64,000 nt of DNA, taken from NCBI GenBank assembly GCA_903858115.1, contig CAIOHR010000055.1, positions 248,001-312,000 on the forward strand, read 5' to 3'. The notes under the pieces were generated by a model, which worked only from the letters and a program-made list of their open reading frames with translations, ran no database searches and was not told the origin of the DNA. This DNA is from an uncultured Pirellula sp. (lineage in GTDB: Bacteria > Planctomycetota > Planctomycetia > Pirellulales > Pirellulaceae). The translations under genes were made by a program, and so were the position numbers. Below are positions 8,452 to 17,892 of the stretch, one piece after another; position 1 is the first letter of the stretch; every line of letters starts with the position of its first letter.

Positions 8452-9439
8452 GGCGTAGCGGAATGCAAAGGATAGGGATGGTCATAGAAGCCCACCCCAA
8501 AGCCGTTCGCCAAAAACCGATCTGGATAAAGTCATTGCGACTCTGCGGATGTGCGATCCCCATCAATGGAATCAGCAACAGCATCAAGACAAACATCGGC
8601 TGACCATATCTGAGGCTAGAGTAGATGACGATCGCAACGCAGACGAGATAGGCAGCCCAAGCAACACCTTTGGAGCGTCTCCCCAATAGCCCAAAGATCA
8701 CATGACCTCCATCGAGCTGGCTTATCGGGATCATGTTCAGTCCCGTCACTAAGAATCCAACCCATGCCGCCATCAGCATAGGATTCATGGAGGAATTCGC
8801 AATCCAATCCATGCGAACCGCGCCGTTCGCGTTCACAACGTAGTTCAACCCCTGAATGATGAGCGGTTGACCGAACTGTATAGAATCGCTCGTTGTCTGC
8901 GGTGAAAAATCAAACGTCAGTCCTAGGATCGCGATGGGAATGGCAAACACGAGTCCTGCAATTGGTCCAGCGATCCCGATATCAAAAAACTGTTTACGAT
9001 CCGCTTGGTTTCCGTCCATCATGATCACAGCCCCGCATGTTCCGGTGGGACTGAGTGGAAACGGGATAAAGAGCGGAAGGGTTGACTGAATTCCGTAAAG
9101 CTTGGATGCAACGTAGTGTCCCAACTCGTGAGCGCCGAGGATAACGGCTAGCGAGACAGAGAAGATTAGCCCGCTCGCCCAATTAGCCAATACATGCTGC
9201 CGTACGACGAATAGAGACTCCTGTTGTGCCGCTTGTGCCAGGATCTCAAATGGCGCCCATGCGACGATTCCCGCCCAAGCCATCGAAATGATGGTGGTGA
9301 CGAGCAACAGCGTTGGGACAACCCAGACTGGCCGTGGCCGTCTCATCGGCTCTAAAGGTAATGAAAGCCGATCTGCATCTTCCAAGGATGGTCCAAAAAC
9401 CTGGAGGGTTCTAGCTACTTCTTCCGGTGATATCCTCAT
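8429..9439 (-). CDS. Site-2-protease-family membrane metalloprotease (M50)
   Basis: M50 proteases cut substrates within or next to the membrane, often during regulated proteolysis of signalling proteins. This 336-residue protein is strongly hydrophobic with several membrane segments. It holds the zinc motif HELGH (104-108) and the second site NMIPISQLDGGH, with the third zinc ligand Asp243. No PDZ domain is visible, so it belongs to a compact group rather than the RseP type. A Gly-rich GIAGPIAGL segment (about 155-163) is also typical. It lies 27 bases downstream of apt on the same strand and is probably cotranscribed with it. Its substrate cannot be inferred. Confidence 0.88.
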   Translation of the reverse strand: MRISPEEVARTLQVFGPSLEDADRLSLPLEPMRRPRPVWVVPTLLLVTTIISMAWAGIVAWAPFEILAQAAQQESLFVVRQHVLANWASGLIFSVSLAVILGAHELGHYVASKLYGIQSTLPLFIPFPLSPTGTCGAVIMMDGNQADRKQFFDIGIAGPIAGLVFAIPIAILGLTFDFSPQTTSDSIQFGQPLIIQGLNYVVNANGAVRMDWIANSSMNPMLMAAWVGFLVTGLNMIPISQLDGGHVIFGLLGRRSKGVAWAAYLVCVAIVIYSSLRYGQPMFVLMLLLIPLMGIAHPQSRNDFIQIGFWRTALGWASMTIPILCIPLRPVALLGY

Positions 9440-9443
9440 TCAG

Positions 9444-9475
9444 GCTTCACTTCGTACGAGCTTCACTTAGTAGCT
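9444..9475. repeat. 16-bp near-tandem duplication spanning the apt stop codon
   Basis: Two adjacent 16-base units (9444-9459 and 9460-9475) share the first nine bases GCTTCACTT and 12 of 16 overall. The right unit contains the apt stop codon (9467-9469). Confidence 0.45.
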
Positions 9476-9997
9476 GAGGAGACTAACAACGCGATGCGAT
9501 GCCAACTTTGTTCGACCCGCAAGGGCAGCGAGCTCGATACAAAACAAACAACCCACTATCTCCACATCCATATTTTCCAGCAGTTTGCAACATGCACTCA
9601 CGGTCCCGCCCGTTGCCAACAAATCATCGACGACTAGAACCCGTTGGCCAGGCTTCACCGCATCTTTGTGCATTTCCAAAGTGTCGCTGCCATACTCGAG
9701 CTCATAGCTGAACGAGTGCCTGTCGTATGGAAGTTTACCTGGTTTTCGAACAGGTACGAAGCCAGCGCCTAACTCCATTGCCAACGGAGCGGCGAAAATA
9801 AACCCTCGCGCCTCGGCCGCGATGAGACTATCGATCTTCTGACCGCGAAAGGGATCTGCCATTCTCGCAATCGTTTCACGAAAAGCTACAACATCACCCA
9901 GCAGAGGTGTAATGTCTTTAAAAAGGATGCCCGGCTTCGGAAAGTCTGGCACGTCGCGAATGAAAGACTTTAGATCAAGGTCTGGTCTTCGTGTCAT
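9467..9997 (-). CDS. apt: Adenine phosphoribosyltransferase
   Basis: This cytoplasmic purine-salvage enzyme joins adenine and PRPP to make AMP. The 176-residue length is normal. It begins with the typical region [18 protein letters not shown] (16-33), has the AARG-type hood motif AEARGFIF (61-68), and carries the PRPP-binding loop [13 protein letters not shown] (120-132). The flexible-loop region [16 protein letters not shown] is also present. It starts at an ATG at 9997 and is followed 27 bases later by the M50 protease gene. I see nothing unusual in the protein itself. Confidence 0.97.
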   Translation of the reverse strand: MTRRPDLDLKSFIRDVPDFPKPGILFKDITPLLGDVVAFRETIARMADPFRGQKIDSLIAAEARGFIFAAPLAMELGAGFVPVRKPGKLPYDRHSFSYELEYGSDTLEMHKDAVKPGQRVLVVDDLLATGGTVSACCKLLENMDVEIVGCLFCIELAALAGRTKLASHRVVSLLSY

Positions 9998-10302
9998 GGC
10001 TTGGTCAAATGGAAACTGGAACTAGTAATTTCTGCAAATTGTAGCCCAATTTCCGCTAACCGATAGTCGTTGCGACAAACCGGCAATGGTCCGAAGCTCG
10101 ATCCAATGGTATTGGGGTAGCCTTCAGGCTAGATTAAGAGAACAATCCTCACGCTTGCAAACAATTCCGTTGTTCGATGATGTACTCTAGAGTGGAAGTG
10201 GCTCGAGCCGGATATCACTCGAGCCGGATATCATTCGTCTTATCGTCCTGAAGACTCGTACCTTTGGTTTTTGATCGCAGCAAGGAAGTTTTGACTGAAT
10301 CT
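9998..10302. other. Intergenic region between divergent apt and sulfatase genes
   Basis: About 305 bases with no credible gene. It should hold promoters for both flanking genes. It contains two small palindromes that could be operator sites (CCAATGGTATTGG near 10103 and TAGCCTTCAGGCTA at 10118-10131) and an exact 16-bp tandem duplication at 10202-10233. No clear sigma70 promoter stands out. Confidence 0.5.
10202..10233. repeat. Exact 16-bp tandem duplication
   Basis: The unit CTCGAGCCGGATATCA occurs twice with no gap (10202-10217 and 10218-10233), about 70 bases upstream of the sulfatase start. It contains a CTCGAG palindrome and could be either a slippage product or a repeated protein-binding site. 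Confidence 0.9.
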
Positions 10303-11871
10303 ATGAATACCATTTCGATACGTTTTAAGCTTCTTTTCGTAGTGTTTGTAGCGTGTTTTGGCGGTTACGTCTCAGCGGCGGAATCATCAAAGAAACCAAA
10401 CATACTCCTCATTTTGGCGGACGATTTGGGTTATGGTGATGTGCGGTGCTACAACCCAGAATCTCGTATTCCAACACCGAACATGGATCGCTTGGCTAGG
10501 GAAGGGATGCTATTTACAGATGCACATAGTCCATGCACGGTTTGTACTCCTACTCGATACAGTTTGCTGACGGGACAGTTGGCCTTTCGCGTTCCCAACG
10601 GTGGTCGTGTTTTCAGCGGTGTCGGTGGACCATCGCTGATCGCACCGAACAAGCTAACGCTTCCGAAGATGCTGCGAGAGCAGGGATACTCGACATCTTG
10701 TGTTGGCAAGTGGCATATCGGACTTACGTTTCGTGATAACCAGGGAACTCCCATTCACAAAGGGGATGTCGAGTCCGCAGGGTTGATTGACTATAGTCGA
10801 CGCATCGAAGGTGGACCGCTCGACTGCGGTTTCGATCGTTTCTTTGGTACGGCATGCTGTCCAACCACCGATTGGCTCTATGCCTATATCGATGGCGATC
10901 GTATTCCTGTTCCACCGACAGGATTGTTGGACAAGTCAAAGCTACCCAAGCATCCCTATGCTAATGACAATCGGCGTGGTTTGCATGCGCCAGATTTCGA
11001 TTTGCAAGAAGTCGACTTGAAGTTTTTGGAAAAGAGTCAATCGTTCCTTCGACAGCATGTGCGCGAAACCCCAGATCGCCCATTCTTTCTTTTCCATGCC
11101 ACCCAAGCCGTTCACCTCCCATCGTTTCCGGGAAAAGAGTTTCAAGGGAAGACGAAATCAGGCCCTCACGGGGACTTCATTTTCGAGTTCGATCACATTG
11201 TAGGCGAGTTGACGAAGACCCTTCGTGAGTTGGGCCTTGAGAACAATACGCTTGTGATCGTGACAAGTGATAATGGACCGGAGGTTCCGACGGTCCTCCA
11301 AATGCGCAAAGACCATCAGCACGATGGAGCGAGACCCTGGAGGGGTTTGAAGCGGGACAACTGGGAGGGTGGTCATCGGGTTCCATTCGTGGTTCGATGG
11401 CCAGGCAAGATTGCGCCGGGATCAACGTGCGCGCATGTCACTTCTTTATGCGACATCATGATGACGACTGCAGAGATTCTCCAAGTGAAGATGCCTGACG
11501 ACGCTGGAGAGGATAGTATCAGCATGCTCCCGATGTTGTTGAATTCAGAGAATCAACCTGGCCGACCTTACTTGATTCAGCAAGCCTTTACCGGAGCAAA
11601 GGATCTCGCTATCCGACGAGGCAAATGGAAGTATCTTGCCCACAAAGGATCCGGGGGCAACAACTATGCAACGAACCCCGACCTAAAGGAATTCGCATGG
11701 ACCGATACGGCGCCGACTGCAAAAGGACAATTGTTCGATCTCGAGAACGATCCAGGGGAAACAAAAAACTTAGCTTTGATCCATCCTGATATCGTTGCGG
11801 AGCTTGAGTCGCTGTTAAAGCAATCTCTAGAATCCGGACGGAGTCGCCCTTTGGTTTCGCTGTCAAAGTGA
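10303..11871 (+). CDS. Secreted sulfatase, Cys-type (arylsulfatase A family)
   Basis: The enzyme would hydrolyse sulfate esters, probably on a polysaccharide, outside the cytoplasm. Started at the ATG at 10303 it has 522 residues, a signal peptide ending near VSAAES (residue 27), metal Asp residues in LADDLGYG (40-41), and the signature CTPTR with the future formylglycine at Cys81. GKWHIG and the metal site SDNGPE follow, and a C-terminal strand-rich subdomain holds FDLENDPGETKNLA. A TTG 39 bases upstream would lengthen the frame but adds a charged leader before the signal peptide. It opens the plus-strand cluster of secreted catabolic proteins that runs to 20959. Confidence 0.93.
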   Translation: MNTISIRFKLLFVVFVACFGGYVSAAESSKKPNILLILADDLGYGDVRCYNPESRIPTPNMDRLAREGMLFTDAHSPCTVCTPTRYSLLTGQLAFRVPNGGRVFSGVGGPSLIAPNKLTLPKMLREQGYSTSCVGKWHIGLTFRDNQGTPIHKGDVESAGLIDYSRRIEGGPLDCGFDRFFGTACCPTTDWLYAYIDGDRIPVPPTGLLDKSKLPKHPYANDNRRGLHAPDFDLQEVDLKFLEKSQSFLRQHVRETPDRPFFLFHATQAVHLPSFPGKEFQGKTKSGPHGDFIFEFDHIVGELTKTLRELGLENNTLVIVTSDNGPEVPTVLQMRKDHQHDGARPWRGLKRDNWEGGHRVPFVVRWPGKIAPGSTCAHVTSLCDIMMTTAEILQVKMPDDAGEDSISMLPMLLNSENQPGRPYLIQQAFTGAKDLAIRRGKWKYLAHKGSGGNNYATNPDLKEFAWTDTAPTAKGQLFDLENDPGETKNLALIHPDIVAELESLLKQSLESGRSRPLVSLSK

Positions 11872-12120
11872 GCATGGAATCCATGTCGCATCGAATCCGA
11901 GATCGAAAGTTCCTCCGTACTTGGGTGAAGAGCCCTTTGTTGGTACATTATGGCAAAACCCACGCCACCAATCGGTGTTGTCGAACTACAATATTTTCGG
12001 GTGACGTGGCAAGAACGCAGCGTTTCCTTATATCCCTCCTTGGCTGATCCCAGCCTCCATCGATTTCCTGGCTAATCCCGACCTTTTGAACGGCCCTCCC
12101 TGTCTTCTGAGAATTTCCCC

Positions 12121-15100
12121 ATGCTAAATCGAATTTTCCTTGCGGTCATTGTTAGTCTAGTTTCCTTCTCGGCTGTGGTCGGTTTGTCGCAAAACAAAAC
12201 GGTTGGCCCGAGTAAGAACGCTCGTTTTGTCCGGATCGAACTCCCCGGCTCTTCTCGCATCTTGACCCTTGCCGAAGTGGAAATCTTCAGCAACGGAAAG
12301 AATATTGCGACGAATGGAACCGCAACGCAGTCGAGCACTCATGGCAATGCAGTTGCATCCCGAGCGATCGATGGAAACAAGGACTCCGATTATAACAAAG
12401 GAGGTCAGACCCATACGAAGAATGAAGGGTCCACAAATGCATGGTGGGAGCTGGATCTTCAATCGACATTTCCTGTGGATAAGATTGCGATTTGGAATCG
12501 CCAAGGCTTCGAAGGGCGACTCGATGGATTCACGTTGACATTGTTAGATGCAGATCGAAAAGAAGTCTTTCGGGCAAACAGCATCGCGGCTGGCGAAGTC
12601 ATCGAATTAGATATCACCAAGAGTGCAGCACCCCTCTATTTGACTTACGCTAAGCAACCGGCCCAAGCAAAAACTGTTAAAAACGATTCCAAGAGCGACG
12701 CCAAGAAATCGCAGCCAAAAGCCAATGAACCAGTCCTCGCGGAAGTGCCTGCTGGCTATCGTGACCCCGCCCCCTTCGTCTTCCAGAGGGACGATGTCGT
12801 AGCGATTTTGGGGAATGGCTTGCCAGATCGTATGCAACACGATGGATGGTTGGAAACATTGTTGCAAAGCTCTCTGCGTGACAAAAAGGTACGCTTCCGA
12901 AACATGAGCGCCAGTGGCGACCAGCCCGACTCCTTTCCTCGCAGCAAGGGTGCGACGCCGATGATGGAGTATCTGCAATATGTGAAAGCAGACGTGGTTT
13001 TGGCCTTCTTTGGCTACAACGAATCGTACGGTGGAGTTGCGAAAGCAGGCGAGTACCAGAAACGCCTGGAAGCATTTGTAAAGAGAGTCCGTGGGACAAA
13101 ACCCAACGGAAAATCATTTCCTCGCATTGTGCTTTTCAGTCCGATAGCTCACGAAGATACTGGCAACCCGAACGTTCCAGATGGAAAAGCACACAATATC
13201 CAACTCGAAGCGTATACCAAAGCTACCGAAGCTGCGGCAAAAGCAGCGGGAGTCGGATTCGTAGATCTATTTCATCCTTCGTTGGACATTTTCAATGCAT
13301 CCAAATCCCCACTCACTATCAACGGAGTGCATCTCACAGAAGAAGGGAATCGTCGAATCGCTGAAGTCATTGCAACTGCCCTCGTCGGTCAACCGATAGA
13401 CTCTTCGGTTCCCATGTCACAATTGCGAGTTGCGGTCATGGACAAAGAGTACCACTGGAACAATCGTTACCGCGCTCGTGATGGCAACGATGTCTGGGGA
13501 GGTCGTTCCACTTTGGCATTCACGAAAGATCAAACAAACGCAGAGGTATTGCAACATGAGCTATCGATGCTCGACGTTATGACCATGAATCGCGATGCCA
13601 GCGTGTGGGCAGCGGCGAACGGCAAGGCATCCTTGCCCGACGACAGCAATGTTCCAAAACCGGTAGAGGTTATATCGAACGTTGGTGGTGGTAGCAAAAG
13701 CTCTAGTGCCATGAAGGAAGGGCGCCTCGAGTATATCAGTGGCGAAGAAGGCCTAAAGCATATGGCGGTCGCCAAAGGATTTGAAGTCAGCCTTTTCGCG
13801 GATGAAGCCAAGTTTCCGCAGCTTGCCAATCCCGTGCAAATTCAGTTCGATACCAAGGGAAGACTTTGGGCTGCGGTCTGGCCTACCTACCCAAAGTGGG
13901 AACCTCTCAAGGAAATGAATGATGCATTGATCATTATGCATGACGATAACGAGGACGGAAAAGCAGACAGAGTGACCGAGTTTGCTCGCGTGCAAAATCC
14001 ACTTGGGTTTGAGTTTTGGAATGGTGGGGTGATCGTGACATGCGCCCCCGAGATTCTGTTCCTCAAAGACACCGACGGTGATGATGTGGCAGACGTTCGA
14101 ATCATCATGCTCCAAGGGGTCGACTCGTCAGACACCCACCATGGCGCCAATAATCTGATCCTCGGACCTGATGGAGCAATCTATTGGCAGAGTGGAGTTT
14201 TTATGATGCACAATCACGAGCATCCATGGGGCACCTCGCTACAGACCGAAGCTACCGCGATGTACCGTTTCGATCCTCGGAGATTCACGATTGCGATGCA
14301 CGCAATCAATTCGCCAAACCCGCACGGAATCGCTTTCGATTATTGGGGCTATCATTATGCGACGGATGGAACGGGGGGTAACGCCTACCAAGTGCGCCCG
14401 GATGGCAAAGGATTCAAAATGTTCGAGCTGCTGAAGAAAGAAGTCCGCCCCGTTACAGCGAGCGAAGTTGTTAGCAGTCAACACTTCCCCGAATCGATGC
14501 AAGATGATTTCTTGATTTGCAACGTGATCGGCTTCCTCGGAATCAAGCATTACCATCTAGAACGCAATGCGGAAAAAGGTACTGTTTGGGGGGAACCCGC
14601 TGGAGATGAATTAAACGTCGACTTGATCAATGCGGATGGCTCGATCACCAAAGATAAATCGCGAGGATTGCTCATGAGCGGCGACAAAAATTTCCGCCCA
14701 TCGGATGCTATCTTTGCTCCGGACGGATCGATGTACTTTAGCGACTGGCACAACGCGATTATCGGGCACATGCAGCATAACGTTCGAGATCCCAATCGCG
14801 ATCACTCGCACGGTAGAATCTACCGTGTGACTGCGGTCGGTCGCCCATTGCAGAAGCCAATTGCGATCGATGGACAACCCATCGCTGCATTGCTTGAGAA
14901 TTTGAAGTCGCCAGTCGATTCCATTCGACACCGCACTCGAGTGGAACTCAGCGAACGAGACACAAAGGAAGTCATAGCAGCTACGAAACAATGGATCAGC
15001 AAACTCGATCCCAATAGCGTAGCTGATGCTCACCATCTTCTCGAAGGCTTGTGGGTTCACCAGCAGCACAACGTTAGAGACTTTGAACTTCTCGGTTTGG

Positions 15101-16233
15101 TGTTGAATTCGCCGGAGCCTCATGCACGAATGGCAGCCAACACCGTAAAGCATTTGTGGCTCAATGTAGAGAGCACCATGCGTGGTGGAGTAATCGCAGG
15201 GGCGACAGAAGCAGAAGCTCAGAAGTCTGGCATTCTAAGCGACACTCCCGACCTGACCACGATTCGCATCGCGACTGTTCAGGAACGGATGCTATATGAC
15301 GTGAAAGAACTGACCGTAAAACCTGGCAAGAAGATTAAACTCACCTTCGCAAACGTTGACTTCATGCCTCACAACCTTTTGCTGGTCAAGCCGGGGAAGG
15401 CTGATGAGGTAGGACTCAAAGCGGCTGCCCTCGGTGCAAGTGGATTCGCGGTCAATTACGTTCCAGAAAGCTCGGATATTCTTTGGGCGAGCAAACTAGT
15501 TGATCACGGCCAAGAGCAAGTGATCGAGTTTGTTGCTCCAACGTCGGAAGGGGCGTACCCATACATCTGCTCGTTTCCTGGTCACCACCTATTGATGCGA
15601 GGCATGCTCTATGTCACGAACGATCTGAAAGCGTTTCTGGCAAAGAATCCCGATTTGGTACCGAAAGTCACCGAGTGGAAACTGAGTGATCTCGAGGCAG
15701 ATTTGAAGCGAGTCTCAGAGAATCGCAACTTTGCACGAGGTCAAATGCTTTATCAGTCGCTATCGTGCGCTCAGTGCCACCAACTGGGTGAAGCAGCCAT
15801 GGCAAGCATGCCAAAGCATGATCATGGAATGAATCACTCTCATAGCCCAAGTCTAGCAGTCGGCCCCAAGATGGACGACGTTGTTGCAAAGTACAAAGCA
15901 GATCCGAAAGCTCTTTTGACGGAGATACTCGAACCGTCTCGTAATATCGAGGAAAAGTATCGAAAATTCATGTTCGAGCTGAAGGATGATGACGTCGTCG
16001 TCAGCGGCAACATCGTCTCCGAAGATGCTGAGTCTGTGACCATACAGACGGGTGCAACAGCAGCCCAGTCGCAGAAGATTCCCAAGTCGAACATCGAGTC
16101 TCGACGGCCATCCACGGTTTCGATTATGCCTGCCGGGCTATTGAACACTTCGGACAAGGAACAAATCCTCGACCTGATCGCCTATCTGGTCGCAAACGGT
16201 AAGGCCGACGCCCCGGCATTTAAAACGAAGTGA
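12121..16233 (+). CDS. Giant secreted multidomain redox protein: discoidin-like, GDSL-like, beta-propeller, azurin-like cupredoxin and haem-binding domains
   Basis: This 1370-residue exported protein belongs to the PVC-group proteins with a dehydrogenase-like beta-propeller and a C-terminal haem domain. In order: signal peptide (1-23); an F5/8 type C (discoidin-like) sugar-binding domain (about 30-165); an SGNH/GDSL-like domain (about 225-425), with GYN at 298-300 and a late His in NGVHLTEEG, but with GNG where the usual GDS nucleophile block should be; a beta-propeller (about 535-905); a short helical part; a cupredoxin (about 1050-1168) with His1084 and an azurin-like C-x4-H-x3-M site (Cys1150, His1155, Met1159); a c-type haem motif CAQCH (1216-1220) followed by a His-rich loop. 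It probably binds glycan, oxidises something and passes electrons from copper to haem. The substrate is unknown. Confidence 0.85.
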   Translation: MLNRIFLAVIVSLVSFSAVVGLSQNKTVGPSKNARFVRIELPGSSRILTLAEVEIFSNGKNIATNGTATQSSTHGNAVASRAIDGNKDSDYNKGGQTHTKNEGSTNAWWELDLQSTFPVDKIAIWNRQGFEGRLDGFTLTLLDADRKEVFRANSIAAGEVIELDITKSAAPLYLTYAKQPAQAKTVKNDSKSDAKKSQPKANEPVLAEVPAGYRDPAPFVFQRDDVVAILGNGLPDRMQHDGWLETLLQSSLRDKKVRFRNMSASGDQPDSFPRSKGATPMMEYLQYVKADVVLAFFGYNESYGGVAKAGEYQKRLEAFVKRVRGTKPNGKSFPRIVLFSPIAHEDTGNPNVPDGKAHNIQLEAYTKATEAAAKAAGVGFVDLFHPSLDIFNASKSPLTINGVHLTEEGNRRIAEVIATALVGQPIDSSVPMSQLRVAVMDKEYHWNNRYRARDGNDVWGGRSTLAFTKDQTNAEVLQHELSMLDVMTMNRDASVWAAANGKASLPDDSNVPKPVEVISNVGGGSKSSSAMKEGRLEYISGEEGLKHMAVAKGFEVSLFADEAKFPQLANPVQIQFDTKGRLWAAVWPTYPKWEPLKEMNDALIIMHDDNEDGKADRVTEFARVQNPLGFEFWNGGVIVTCAPEILFLKDTDGDDVADVRIIMLQGVDSSDTHHGANNLILGPDGAIYWQSGVFMMHNHEHPWGTSLQTEATAMYRFDPRRFTIAMHAINSPNPHGIAFDYWGYHYATDGTGGNAYQVRPDGKGFKMFELLKKEVRPVTASEVVSSQHFPESMQDDFLICNVIGFLGIKHYHLERNAEKGTVWGEPAGDELNVDLINADGSITKDKSRGLLMSGDKNFRPSDAIFAPDGSMYFSDWHNAIIGHMQHNVRDPNRDHSHGRIYRVTAVGRPLQKPIAIDGQPIAALLENLKSPVDSIRHRTRVELSERDTKEVIAATKQWISKLDPNSVADAHHLLEGLWVHQQHNVRDFELLGLVLNSPEPHARMAANTVKHLWLNVESTMRGGVIAGATEAEAQKSGILSDTPDLTTIRIATVQERMLYDVKELTVKPGKKIKLTFANVDFMPHNLLLVKPGKADEVGLKAAALGASGFAVNYVPESSDILWASKLVDHGQEQVIEFVAPTSEGAYPYICSFPGHHLLMRGMLYVTNDLKAFLAKNPDLVPKVTEWKLSDLEADLKRVSENRNFARGQMLYQSLSCAQCHQLGEAAMASMPKHDHGMNHSHSPSLAVGPKMDDVVAKYKADPKALLTEILEPSRNIEEKYRKFMFELKDDDVVVSGNIVSEDAESVTIQTGATAAQSQKIPKSNIESRRPSTVSIMPAGLLNTSDKEQILDLIAYLVANGKADAPAFKTK

Positions 16234-16335
16234 TAAATCGGATCATGCAGTAACGCGTCTTCCTTTGGCATTCAACACTAGTTTACGGTACTGGTCCCAT
16301 GCTCTAGTAGAAGCCTGCTTGCTGAAGTTCTCGCA

Positions 16336-17793
16336 ATGACTCACTCTCGTCTTTCCGTTCAACGATGGTCCATATTGCTATTGACGTTGTTTAGCGTGAT
16401 TACGACGTCGAGCGTTGCGGCTTGGGCGCAGCAGCCGAAACCGGCTTCGTTGCCGCAGCCAAACGGTCTATTTGGGCACAGGTTCCTGACATTGAACACG
16501 GTCGTGCGAGTACGGCAGATCGAGGTGACTCGCGATACAGCGCACGGGCCGGATGAATCGAGCGTTCATACACCGGTTGAGGCTCGCTCGTTTCGCGAGA
16601 CAATTGAGAAGGCATGGCCTGGCGCACGCATCACTTGGGCCTTTAGTTGGCTTGCTATGCACGATGCGCGGGACAGCTATCGAGAGATGCGCGAGCTGAT
16701 CGTGAGTTATCATCGCAAGTTCGGCGACGAGCTTACTTTCATCCCTGGTGCCTACTTCTCGAACATGTACAACTCTCGCGAACAGGTGAATCGCGATCTT
16801 CATGAAGGGCTGAAACGCGTTTCTGAGCTTGTTGGCGATGGCTATCGACCGAAGAGTGTGCTCGCTGGATTCCTATCGGCTGACAATCTTCGATACCTTG
16901 CAGAGAAGGAGGACATTCACGTTTGTCAGGGGAACATCTGGAGTCAGTACGCTGTCGACAATGGGGATGGCGAAGGCTCGATCTGCTATCCTTACTACCC
17001 GTCTCGTCAACACTTCTGCAAACCATCTAGGGGAGCAGAGGATTTCATCGACATTGTGAATCTAGATGGATGGACCGTTGATTTTCTATGCGCTCGCATT
17101 CCGGGCAGAAAGACTGTCAATGGCGAACTATGGCGCAGCCGCCAAGGTGTCGGGCCTATCGAAACACTGCTCGACATGGGCACCGAACGAGGGCTCAAGG
17201 CGATGTTTGCAACGACGGCAACACATTTCGATGATGGCTTCCAACGCAATGGCTTTGCTTGGGTGACGTGTGGTTGGGAGATGTGTCTTGTCGAAGGTCG
17301 CAAGATTTATGGATACGGTGGTCGCAACGGCATGGACGGTATGCACGAATGGCTGACGGAGATCCGCCGACGCTGGCCTGATGCTAAGTTGATAACGCAG
17401 GGAGAATTCGGCGAACTCTGGCGAACGCAGATCAAGAGTAATGAAAGACTCGACTATCAGTTTCTTCATCGTGGTTCAGGTATACGTGCTTCACAAGAGG
17501 ATCTCGAGATTCGTTGGTTCATGAATCGTGATTTCCGACTCGCGATACTTCGCAACTGGAAAGAAAACGACACGCCGATGGTGATTGACTTTACGCGTTA
17601 CGATCTCTCGGCCAAGGAACCTGCCGACCCAGTGAATGGCAAACCATCTCGCAATTGGAGTCTGATGAACCGGATCAATCAGAAAGGTTCTCGTCCACAA
17701 GACCAACCCGTTCCTCTCCATGACTTGACCGCCGAAGAACAATCGTTGATCCGTCGACACTATCCTGAACTCTTTACTTCCATCGCGAAATGA
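16336..17793 (+). CDS. Secreted protein of unknown function, possibly polysaccharide-deacetylase-like (DUF3863-like)
   Basis: The 485-residue product has a signal peptide (1-31, ending AWAQQ). The mature part alternates predicted strands and helices, with phrases such as ITWAFSWLAMHD, LTFIPGAYFSNMY and AKLITQGEFGELWR, which recall the alpha/beta barrels of the polysaccharide-deacetylase superfamily. From memory it looks most like the family called DUF3863, but I cannot confirm this. No clear metal triad of a deacetylase is seen. It lies between the giant redox protein and the Tat oxidoreductase on the same strand and is likely part of the same catabolic cluster. Confidence 0.6.
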   Translation: MTHSRLSVQRWSILLLTLFSVITTSSVAAWAQQPKPASLPQPNGLFGHRFLTLNTVVRVRQIEVTRDTAHGPDESSVHTPVEARSFRETIEKAWPGARITWAFSWLAMHDARDSYREMRELIVSYHRKFGDELTFIPGAYFSNMYNSREQVNRDLHEGLKRVSELVGDGYRPKSVLAGFLSADNLRYLAEKEDIHVCQGNIWSQYAVDNGDGEGSICYPYYPSRQHFCKPSRGAEDFIDIVNLDGWTVDFLCARIPGRKTVNGELWRSRQGVGPIETLLDMGTERGLKAMFATTATHFDDGFQRNGFAWVTCGWEMCLVEGRKIYGYGGRNGMDGMHEWLTEIRRRWPDAKLITQGEFGELWRTQIKSNERLDYQFLHRGSGIRASQEDLEIRWFMNRDFRLAILRNWKENDTPMVIDFTRYDLSAKEPADPVNGKPSRNWSLMNRINQKGSRPQDQPVPLHDLTAEEQSLIRRHYPELFTSIAK

Positions 17794-17892
17794 GTGGCAT
17801 AAGCATCTTGCTCGCGAATCCTCACTCCAATCAATTACTTTAGAATTCGCTTCCCCGAAGCTCACGCCGCGGTAACTACAAGAAAGCCAATC

